The notes beneath the pieces were generated by a model, which saw only the letters and a program-made list of their open reading frames with translations, did no database searches and was not told where the DNA came from. From an uncultured bacterium (GTDB lineage: Bacteria; DRYD01), in assembly GCA_937139605.1 (NCBI GenBank), contig CAKZQG010000037.1:86421-150420 (forward strand): a stretch of 64,000 bases of DNA. The letters are read 5' to 3'. Below are positions 7,971-15,112 of this stretch, piece by piece. The position numbers and the translations under genes are program-made. Position 1 is the stretch's first letter. Each line of letters begins with the position of its first letter.

Positions 7971-9342
7971 TCAAATATTTAGTTTTTTAAAATTTACTAT
8001 TATGTTAATTATTTTTTATTTTATTTTGTCTTTAGTTTTATTAGGAGTATCTTTTAGTGGTGTTTTTATTTTAGATAAAATCGGGATTATTTCATTATTG
8101 AAAAATTATTTTATTATCCCTGCTAATTTCAATTGGTTTAGTTATGTTCTTTATTCTTTAATTGGAATTTTATTTATATTAACTATTTTAATGGGGAGTG
8201 TTATAATACAGGTTTGGTGGGAAAGAAAATTCTCCGCTAAAATTCAAGGAAGAATGGGGCCCACTGTTGTTAATTTACCATTTTTACTTGATATAGGTAG
8301 TAAAAATATATATCTTGGTGGGTTGCTTCAACCTATTGCTGATGTAATTAAATTAATTCAAAAAGAGATTTTGATTCCAGAAACTTCTTATCCTCATTTG
8401 TTTTTATTATCTCCTATCTTGGCTTTTTCTACTGTTATGATTGTTTTTGGGGTAGTTCCTTTTAGTAGGGATTTTATTATGCTTAAAGATTTAAATATTG
8501 GATTGCTTTTTATATTTGCTATTTCTAGTTATATGGTGATTTCATTGGTACTAGCTTCTTGGGCTTCTAATAATAAGTACTCTTTATTAGGGGGGCTTAG
8601 AACCGTTGCTCAAATGCTTAGTTATGAAATCCCATTGCTGTTATCTTTCTTATCTGTTATTATTTTTGCTGGTAGTTTTGAAGTTGTTAAAATAATGGAA
8701 TTACAAGATAAAATTGGTTGGCTAATATTCTATCAGCCTTTGATGTTTATTATATTTTTATGGTCTATGGTAGCTGAAAATAATAGAGCTCCTTTTGATT
8801 TACCTGAAGCTGAAAGTGAATTGGTTGCTGGGTTTGTTACTGAATATTCTTCTATGGCTTTTGCTTTATTTTATTTAGCTGAATATGGGTATCTATTTTT
8901 TAATAGTATTATAATATCTATTTTATTTTTAGGGGGAGATTCTTTATTACCTGCTTCCTTATTAGCTGCTTTTTCTAATTATTTACCTAAGGAAATTTTT
9001 GAATTACTCTTAATTGCTAATACTAATGTTATATGGTTATTTCTTAAAGCTTTTGTAGTTTTAAGTTTAATAATGTTATTTAGATGGACTTATCCGAGAA
9101 TAAGGATGGATCATTTAATGAATTTGGCTTGGAAAGCTTTTATTCCTATTACTTTAATTAATATTATGTTCTCTTCTTTTGATTTGATTTTATCTTTAAG
9201 TTTATTTGGAGATAATTTTATATTACCTGTATTTAATTGGATTTTCTTTTTGGTTATTTTATATTTAACTGCTATTAAGAAGATTACTTTATCTTCTAAA
9301 TATAAAAATGTTCCAGTTTTTTATAAAAGATATAGTACTTAA
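7957..9342 (+). CDS. nuoH: Complex I membrane subunit NuoH, long form
   Basis: NuoH connects the peripheral arm of complex I to the proton-pumping arm and helps form the quinone site. Family motifs are clear: WERKFSAKIQGRMGP (about 90-104), GGLLQPIADVIKLIQKE, GGLRTVAQMLSYEIPL, and ENNRAPFDLPEAESELVAGF. At 461 residues it is about 130 longer than the common 320-340 form. The excess is an N-terminal hydrophobic region before the ERK motif and extra segments near the C-terminus. The ribosome binding site lies inside the dxs end. It is followed by two redox proteins rather than other nuo genes. Confidence 0.93.
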   Translation: MNPFNQIFSFLKFTIMLIIFYFILSLVLLGVSFSGVFILDKIGIISLLKNYFIIPANFNWFSYVLYSLIGILFILTILMGSVIIQVWWERKFSAKIQGRMGPTVVNLPFLLDIGSKNIYLGGLLQPIADVIKLIQKEILIPETSYPHLFLLSPILAFSTVMIVFGVVPFSRDFIMLKDLNIGLLFIFAISSYMVISLVLASWASNNKYSLLGGLRTVAQMLSYEIPLLLSFLSVIIFAGSFEVVKIMELQDKIGWLIFYQPLMFIIFLWSMVAENNRAPFDLPEAESELVAGFVTEYSSMAFALFYLAEYGYLFFNSIIISILFLGGDSLLPASLLAAFSNYLPKEIFELLLIANTNVIWLFLKAFVVLSLIMLFRWTYPRIRMDHLMNLAWKAFIPITLINIMFSSFDLILSLSLFGDNFILPVFNWIFFLVILYLTAIKKITLSSKYKNVPVFYKRYST

Positions 9343-9363
9343 AAGGGATTGAGGTGATTTATT

Positions 9364-11034
9364 ATGTTAGATAGTTTAAATTATTTAGCGGATTCATTAA
9401 GAAGATTAATAGATGGCTTAAAAATTACTTATAGATATTTTATAAAAGAACCAATTTATACTTATAATTATCCAATAAAGATAAAAGAAGTTTTTTCAAG
9501 GTGGAGAGGGAAGGTTAGAGTTAGAGCTTTTAATACTTTAGAAACTATTTATAATAGAAGTGAGAATATGTATAGATCTTTTAATTTGCCGCCTTGTGTA
9601 AGGGGTTGTCCTGCTAATGTTGATGCTAGGGGATATGTTGTACTTGCTGGGGAAGGTAAATTTATTGAAGCTTTAAATATAGAGAGAGCTCAAAATCCTA
9701 CTGCTATGTGTTTTGGAAATTTATGTACTGCCCCATGTGAAACTACTTGTAGTAGAGGTGTTCAAGATCATAAACCTATTGCTATTAGATTAATCAAAAA
9801 AGCTATTAGTGAATATAATTTGAAAGTTAAATTAGAAGATAAAGAAAGGTATAGTTTTACTATAGTTGGTAAAGAAAGTGGAAAGAGGATTGCTGTTATT
9901 GGTGCAGGGCCTGCAGGGATCGCTTGTGCTCATAGATTACTACGATATGGGCATAAAGTGGATTTATTTGAAAAATATGATTTTTGTGGGGGGTATCTTT
10001 ATTCTGGCGTGGCATTTTTTAGATTAGATAAAGATATTATGAATAAAGAATACGAAAATTTAATTACTTTCACTAAAAATGGTAGAATTTTTTATAATGC
10101 TTGTATTATATCTGATGAAGAAAAAGATAAATTTAAAGTAATTTCTTATAATGATATAAAAGATTTAAATGGTTCTATAAATTATTTAGATAAAAATAGT
10201 GGGATATTATTTAGTGAATTAGAGGAGAATTATGATGCGGTTGTTATTGCAGCCGGTGCTACTAAACCTAGAAAACTTAATCTAAAAAACTCAGATAAAG
10301 TGGAATTAATTCAAGCTGAATGGTTTCTAGAGGATTGGAATTTAGGTATAAGGAGTTATAAAATAGGGAAAAAAGTAGTAGTTATTGGTGGTGGGGGGAC
10401 GGGGATTGATGCTGCTAGAACATGTAAAAAAGTGTTTTCTGATGAGGTTATTATTGTAGATTTACTTCCTAGAGAAGATTTGCCTGTAGCTGAAGAAGAG
10501 AAAGTAGAAGCAGAGGAAGATGATAATATTAAGTTTATTTGTTCAGTTATGCCTACTGAAGTTGTTATTGATGAAAATAATAAAATAGTGGGTTTAAAAG
10601 TTGTAAAGTGTTTATGGGGCCCCTTAACTAGTAATGGTAGGAAAAAACTTATTAAAACTAATGATGAATTTGTTATTGAATGTGATACTATTATTTTAGC
10701 TGTATCAAGAGATATTTATATCCCCTTTGCTCCTAAAGATATTGTTGGGAGTAGAGGGGAAATAATTGTTGATGGTTTTGATGTTACTGCTTATGGTTTT
10801 GTTTATAAGTTTGGGCAGAGTTCAAGATCTAAGGTGTTTGCTGCAGGTGAAGCTTGTTATGGACCACAACCTGCAATTGTCGCTTTAGCTAGTGGAAATA
10901 GAACTGCCGAGAGAATTCATATGTATTTAACTAATGAATTACCTCCAGTTTTAGATTTTGAAGTCCAAAAGGTATTAGGGCCTTTAAATGTTCATAAAGT
11001 TTTAAGAAAATCAGAGGTTTTAAAAGTTGGTTAG
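9364..11034 (+). CDS. GltD-like FAD/NAD(P)-dependent oxidoreductase
   Basis: The protein resembles the small subunit of glutamate synthase and related NAD(P)H-ferredoxin modules. Around residues 78-130 it has the iron-sulfur cysteine pattern (LPPCVRGCPANVDARGY, then MCFGNLCTAPCETTC). An FAD-binding GAGPAGIACAHRL (about 180) and a second Rossmann motif VVVIGGGGTGIDAARTC (about 342) follow. No large glutamate synthase subunit is nearby. Placement between nuoH and a two-cluster ferredoxin suggests it feeds electrons to a complex I lacking NuoEFG, which is inference. An N-terminal extension of about 70 basic residues precedes the cysteines. Confidence 0.87.
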   Translation: MLDSLNYLADSLRRLIDGLKITYRYFIKEPIYTYNYPIKIKEVFSRWRGKVRVRAFNTLETIYNRSENMYRSFNLPPCVRGCPANVDARGYVVLAGEGKFIEALNIERAQNPTAMCFGNLCTAPCETTCSRGVQDHKPIAIRLIKKAISEYNLKVKLEDKERYSFTIVGKESGKRIAVIGAGPAGIACAHRLLRYGHKVDLFEKYDFCGGYLYSGVAFFRLDKDIMNKEYENLITFTKNGRIFYNACIISDEEKDKFKVISYNDIKDLNGSINYLDKNSGILFSELEENYDAVVIAAGATKPRKLNLKNSDKVELIQAEWFLEDWNLGIRSYKIGKKVVVIGGGGTGIDAARTCKKVFSDEVIIVDLLPREDLPVAEEEKVEAEEDDNIKFICSVMPTEVVIDENNKIVGLKVVKCLWGPLTSNGRKKLIKTNDEFVIECDTIILAVSRDIYIPFAPKDIVGSRGEIIVDGFDVTAYGFVYKFGQSSRSKVFAAGEACYGPQPAIVALASGNRTAERIHMYLTNELPPVLDFEVQKVLGPLNVHKVLRKSEVLKVG

Positions 11035-11075
11035 TTTTTTTATTTTTTTATAGTTTATAAGAAGGGGGAATTATT

Positions 11076-11462
11076 ATGGCTAAATTGCCAGAATATGTTA
11101 AAAATAGTGTTATATTAGATGATTATGCTTTGGAAGATGGGATTAGATGCTTGAGTTGTGAAAGTGGGGTTTGTATTGCTTGTGGGTATTGTGCTATGAT
11201 TTGCCCTGTTAAAGCTATAAGAATGGAAGTTTTACAAGATGAATTGGGAAGAACTATTGTAAATAAATTTGAAATAAATGTAAGTGCTTGTATATTTTGT
11301 GGGTTATGTGAGCAAGTTTGTCCTACTAAGGTTATTGAAATGGAAAATACTTATGAGTTTGCTTTATACAATAATGTTGATGTTGTTAGGATGGATGAAT
11401 TCTTTGAATATGATGAAAAAAAAGCTTTCGACCAAAGATTAATTATTAATAAAAATAAATAA
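11076..11462 (+). CDS. NuoI-like 2[4Fe-4S] ferredoxin
   Basis: Two complete 4Fe-4S motifs are present: CIACGYCAMICPVKAI and CIFCGLCEQVCPTKVI, each CxxCxxCxxxCP. An extra pair of cysteines lies just before (CLSCESGVC). The 128-residue protein matches the size and motif spacing of NuoI, which carries the N6a and N6b clusters beside the quinone site. It follows the GltD-like gene with a good ribosome binding site (AAGGGGG), so nuoH, the flavoprotein and this ferredoxin look like one transcription unit. A generic ferredoxin remains possible. Confidence 0.85.
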   Translation: MAKLPEYVKNSVILDDYALEDGIRCLSCESGVCIACGYCAMICPVKAIRMEVLQDELGRTIVNKFEINVSACIFCGLCEQVCPTKVIEMENTYEFALYNNVDVVRMDEFFEYDEKKAFDQRLIINKNK

Positions 11463-11500
11463 ATTAAAATTAAATTTTGAAATTATAAATAAAAATTTAT

Positions 11501-12238
11501 ATGACTAGAAAAAAAATAAAGAATAATAATATAGCTAATAATAATCAGGAAAAGGAAAATATATTAATTCAAGTTAATAGTGATTTTTTTGAAGAGAAGA
11601 AATTAGAAAAATTAAGAGATGAAGAATTAGTAGAGTTATACAAAAAAGGTATTAAGGAAGCTTTAGATATTTTAATTAAGAGATATAAGAATGTAATATT
11701 ATCTAAGACTTTATTATTTTATATACCTTATGGGGAAGAGAAAGAGGATCTTTTACAGGAAGCTTATTTAGGTTTTTTAAGTGCTATAAGGGATTTTAAT
11801 AAAGATAAAGGAAGTTTTTATTCTTTTGCTAATGTTTGTATTCAAAGACATATTTATACTTTTATTAAATCATTAACTAGAAACAAACATAGGATTTTAA
11901 AAGGTGCGGTATCTTTAGAAGCTACTTTAACAAAAGATCAGGAATCTGCTGAAAGAAAATTAGAGGAATACTTAACTCATTCTAAAATATCTTCTAACAT
12001 CCCTTCTATGATTAGTTATTTACCTTCTGATGAAATTGCTTCTATTAATTTAGATTTTAAAGATAAACGAGAAAAGATATTTAAAAAATTATCTCCTATT
12101 GAGAAGGAAATTTTAAAGTATAGGACATTAGGTTATTCTTATAAAGAAATTGCTTCTAAAATTGGGAAAAGTATTAAATCAGTTGATAATACACTACAGC
12201 GTATTAAAAAGAAAGTTAAAATGATATTACAAGATTAA
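11501..12238 (+). CDS. sigH: RNA polymerase sigma factor, SigH-like
   Basis: The 245-residue protein has sigma-70 region 2 (LRDEELVELYKKGIKEALDILIKRY and onward, EDLLQEAYLGFLSAIRDF, SFYSFANVCIQRHI) and region 4 (LSPIEKEILKYRTLGYSYKEIASKIGKSIKSVDN). Details such as NKHRILKGAVSLEA match sigma-H of Bacillus and Clostridium, which controls entry into sporulation and competence. The N-terminal 30 residues are Asn and Lys rich and probably disordered. There is no Shine-Dalgarno before the ATG. spoIID follows after 23 bp. This supports a link to Firmicutes-type regulation but does not show that the organism sporulates. Confidence 0.85.
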   Translation: MTRKKIKNNNIANNNQEKENILIQVNSDFFEEKKLEKLRDEELVELYKKGIKEALDILIKRYKNVILSKTLLFYIPYGEEKEDLLQEAYLGFLSAIRDFNKDKGSFYSFANVCIQRHIYTFIKSLTRNKHRILKGAVSLEATLTKDQESAERKLEEYLTHSKISSNIPSMISYLPSDEIASINLDFKDKREKIFKKLSPIEKEILKYRTLGYSYKEIASKIGKSIKSVDNTLQRIKKKVKMILQD

Positions 12239-12260
12239 AGTATTAAAGTATTAAAGTATT
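12234..12260 (+). repeat. 8-bp tandem repeat, three copies
   Basis: ATTAAAGT is repeated three times head to tail (12234-12241, 12242-12249, 12250-12257) and followed by ATT. The array includes the sigH stop codon and occupies the whole space before the spoIID ATG at 12262. There is no ribosome binding site between it and that ATG. Confidence 0.9.
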
Positions 12261-12261
12261 T

Positions 12262-13500
12262 ATGTACAGAGTATTTTTTAGATATATTTTTCTTATCTTA
12301 GGTTTTCTTATTTTTTATATAAATTTTTCTTATTCTTATAATTTTTATAGAAATAATTTTGCTTCATTACTTAATAAAGAAAATTATGAAGTTATTAGAG
12401 TTTTAATAGACAGTGGATATATTCAAAGTAAATTAGATTTTAGAGGTAATAATATAAGTTTAAGATATACTTTAAAGAATTATCCTTCTATTTATCAAGG
12501 AGCTAATAGTTTATTCAATTTTTTGTCAATAATTTATAATCCTCCCTTTTTGGATTACTATTATGCTCAAAATAAGTATTCTATTAATTTAAATGATTTA
12601 AATGATATTTTAATTTTATCGGATGATTTTGTTGAGTATAAAAATAGGAAATATAAAGGGATTATGAGAGTAATATTTAAATATGAAAAGTATTATGTTA
12701 TTAATTATGTAGAATTGGAAGATTATTTAAAGAGTGTAGTACCGAGTGAGATGCCATATACTTGGAATATAGAAGCCTTAAAAGCGCAAGCTATTGCTGC
12801 TAGAACTTATGCTATTAAAATGATGATTAATAGAAGAACTAAGGGGGAATTTTTTGATGTATATTCTACTGTATTAGATCAAGCATATTATGGAATTGAT
12901 TATGAAAAGAGTACTACTAATTTAGCAGTTGATTCTACCAAGGGTATGGTTTTAGTTTTTAATAACGACCTTATTTGGGCTTTATATCATTCTAATTGTG
13001 GGGGGTATACTATTAGTGGATATTTACCTTTTAATAAGAGGGTTTCTAAGGATGATTATTATTTATCTTCTGTTAAATGTATTTATCAAGGAAATAACTG
13101 GGTTTCTAAGATTAGTTTATATGAAATTAAAAATATATTAAAAAGATATACTAAAAATGAAGTTTATTCAATTAATTCTATTTCAGTTAATTCTTTTAAG
13201 ACTACATTTATTTATCAAACAGTTAATAATACTTTTTGTAATTATAGTATATATAATTGGGATTTAAGGAAAGCTTTAAATTATAAAATAAAAAGTCCTT
13301 TTATAGATAAAGTTAAAATGGAAGGAGATTGGATTGTTTTTGAAGGTAGAGGTAGTGGGCATGGGGTTGGATTATGTCAATATGGTGCAAATTATATGGC
13401 TAAAAATGGATATACCTATGTTCAAATATTATCTCATTATTATCCTAATACTGAAATAATTTCTATTTCTGATTATTTTTCTAAACTTTTAAAAAGATAA
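12262..13500 (+). CDS. spoIID: SpoIID/LytB-domain protein
   Basis: The 412-residue protein has a hydrophobic N-terminal signal or anchor, then the SpoIID domain. Signature segments are VPSEMPYTWNIEALKAQAIA, LDQAYYG, HSNCGGYT and the C-terminal GRGSGHGVGLCQYGANYMA. SpoIID is a lytic transglycosylase acting on denuded glycan strands during engulfment. Relatives occur in non-sporulating bacteria, including cyanobacteria. It follows sigH directly. The start lacks a Shine-Dalgarno and lies just after an 8-bp tandem repeat. The catalytic role is known from the family and was not tested here. Confidence 0.88.
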   Translation: MYRVFFRYIFLILGFLIFYINFSYSYNFYRNNFASLLNKENYEVIRVLIDSGYIQSKLDFRGNNISLRYTLKNYPSIYQGANSLFNFLSIIYNPPFLDYYYAQNKYSINLNDLNDILILSDDFVEYKNRKYKGIMRVIFKYEKYYVINYVELEDYLKSVVPSEMPYTWNIEALKAQAIAARTYAIKMMINRRTKGEFFDVYSTVLDQAYYGIDYEKSTTNLAVDSTKGMVLVFNNDLIWALYHSNCGGYTISGYLPFNKRVSKDDYYLSSVKCIYQGNNWVSKISLYEIKNILKRYTKNEVYSINSISVNSFKTTFIYQTVNNTFCNYSIYNWDLRKALNYKIKSPFIDKVKMEGDWIVFEGRGSGHGVGLCQYGANYMAKNGYTYVQILSHYYPNTEIISISDYFSKLLKR

Positions 13501-13522
13501 GAAATATAATATTTAATAGGTT

Positions 13523-14062
13523 ATGAAGTATAAATTCGAAGAAATAATTTCTAAGGAAGAAATAGAAAAAGGAGTGGATTATATTGCTAATAATTTAAAT
13601 AATTTCTTAGATGAAAATTATTCCAATTCTAAAGATAATTGGTATTTTATAACGATAATGAAGGAAGGGATCCCTTTTAGTGTTGATTTAGCTAAAAAAA
13701 TTAAACATAATTTAGTATTTGATTATATATTTTTAGAAAAGGTTTTTGAGTATAATACTGTTAAGGAATTAGCTATAAAAAAGGATGTTTTTTTACCTGT
13801 TAATAATAAAAATGTTATAGTTTGTGCTACTGTTATTTATACGGGTTATGAAGTTAATTTTATAAAAGAAGCACTTAAAATTAGAGGTGCTAAATCTATT
13901 TTTATTGTTAGTTTGATACTAAAAAAATCATCTAATACTATAATTAAGCCTGATTTTTATTATTTTGATATTGAAGGTAGTGACTTTTTAGTAGGTTATG
14001 GATTAGGATATAATGAAAAACATAGGAACCTTAATTCAATTTATAAACTGTTTTTTAGTTAA
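13523..14062 (+). CDS. Degenerate hypoxanthine phosphoribosyltransferase-like protein
   Basis: At 179 residues it has the length and fold pattern of Hpt-type phosphoribosyltransferases, including the C-terminal VGYGLGYNEKHRNLNSIY, which matches the active family. However, the PRPP-binding loop, normally V-[ED]-D-x-x-D-T-G, reads IVCATVIYTGYEV. The acidic residues are replaced by Ala, Thr and Tyr. The SSY catalytic flap segment is also not recognisable. It may have lost catalysis and kept a binding or regulatory role, or it may act on another substrate. Its neighbours are spoIID and yjbQ. There is no ribosome binding site at the ATG. Confidence 0.7.
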   Translation: MKYKFEEIISKEEIEKGVDYIANNLNNFLDENYSNSKDNWYFITIMKEGIPFSVDLAKKIKHNLVFDYIFLEKVFEYNTVKELAIKKDVFLPVNNKNVIVCATVIYTGYEVNFIKEALKIRGAKSIFIVSLILKKSSNTIIKPDFYYFDIEGSDFLVGYGLGYNEKHRNLNSIYKLFFS

Positions 14063-14122
14063 TTAATTTTAGAAAGGATTATTTCTTTTATTAATGAATA
14101 TTTAAATTAGAATTAAATAGAT

Positions 14123-14521
14123 ATGTTAATAGAGATAAAAATTAATACGAAATTAAGAGAAGATTTATTAGATATAACTAATTTAGTATTAGAAAAAATA
14201 GAGGGAACTGGTATTAAGAGTGGATTAGCTATTATTTTTGTTCCTCATACCACTGCTGCTATTCTTATAAATGAGAATGCAGATCCTATGGTAAAAAAGG
14301 ATATCTTGGAATATTATAAAAGGAATGTCCCTTTAGATTATAGTTATCATCATTTAGAGGGGAACTCTGATGCTCATATAAAATCGACTTTGATTGGGAA
14401 TAGTTTAACTCTTATTATTGAAAATTCCAGGGTATTATTAGGTTCATGGCAGGGGATATTTTTTTGCGAGTTTGATGGGCCTAGAACTAGAAAAATTTAT
14501 ATAAAAATAATTCAGGGATAG
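14123..14521 (+). CDS. yjbQ: YjbQ family protein (UPF0047)
   Basis: The 132-residue protein carries the family's core: FVPHTTAAILINENADP, YHHLEGNSDAHIKSTLIGNS and GSWQGIFFCEFDGPRTRKIYIKI. The conserved histidines and the NSDAH segment form the presumed active site. Some members show weak thiamine phosphate synthase activity, but the physiological role is not established. The stop codon TAG is followed immediately by the HEPN gene, whose ribosome binding site overlaps this stop. Confidence 0.93.
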   Translation: MLIEIKINTKLREDLLDITNLVLEKIEGTGIKSGLAIIFVPHTTAAILINENADPMVKKDILEYYKRNVPLDYSYHHLEGNSDAHIKSTLIGNSLTLIIENSRVLLGSWQGIFFCEFDGPRTRKIYIKIIQG

Positions 14522-14530
14522 GTGATTTCG

Positions 14531-14947
14531 GTGAAAGATAAAAAATTTAAAAGTAAATCTAAAGAAGCTTATTTTGCATGGTATGAACAAGGATTAAGGG
14601 ATTTGGAAGTGGCTGATTTTTGTTATAATAATGAGTATTATGAGTGGGCATGCTTTTGTTATCAAGAAGCTACTGTTAAAATCCTTAAAGCCTTATTAAA
14701 AAAAAATAATTTGGAATCCTTTAGGCATTCTGCTTTTAGCTTACTTGAAGAATTATCTAAAAAATTACCTATTGATAAAGAATTATTTAATTTAAGTATA
14801 GAATTAGATAAGCATTATATTATGTCAAGATATCCGGGAGCTAATATGCTACAACCTCCGTTTAAAGTATATAAAAAAGAAATGGCCCAAAACGCTAAAA
14901 TTATTGCTAATAAAATTATAGATTTTGCTAAAAATCATTTAATATAA
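14531..14947 (+). CDS. HEPN-domain protein
   Basis: An all-alpha 138-residue protein with typical HEPN features: AYFAWYEQGLRDLEVADFC at the start, EYYEWACFCYQEATVKILKALL, then FRHSAFSLLEEL and a conserved YP segment (SRYPGANM). HEPN proteins often pair with a minimal nucleotidyltransferase as toxin-antitoxin or RNA-modifying modules. No MNT partner is adjacent, so a solo role is likely. The RNase-type Rx4-6H motif is not obvious. I choose GTG 14531, spaced properly from AGGTGA (14520-14525). A GTG at 14522 lies inside that site. Confidence 0.82.
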   Translation: MKDKKFKSKSKEAYFAWYEQGLRDLEVADFCYNNEYYEWACFCYQEATVKILKALLKKNNLESFRHSAFSLLEELSKKLPIDKELFNLSIELDKHYIMSRYPGANMLQPPFKVYKKEMAQNAKIIANKIIDFAKNHLI

Positions 14948-15036
14948 TTAAAATAAATCAATTGAGAATTCCAATTAGTGATAGTAAAGAGTAGCGAAAA
15001 TATATGTAAGATAAAGTTGTATAAAAACTAATATTT

Positions 15037-15080
15037 GGCTATTGATTTTAATCGGTAGTTCTTTTGCTTTTTTGTTTATT
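15037..15080 (+). terminator. Probable intrinsic terminator or attenuator
   Basis: GGCTATTGAT (15037-15046) can pair with ATCGGTAGTT (15051-15060) across a four-base loop, using several G-U pairs. The hairpin is followed by a T-rich tract (15061-15077). It would end the hpt-like/yjbQ/HEPN transcript, or attenuate entry into the downstream glycosyltransferase gene. Confidence 0.5.
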
Positions 15081-15112
15081 TACCTGCTATTTGGGAAAGG
15101 AGTGAATTAATA

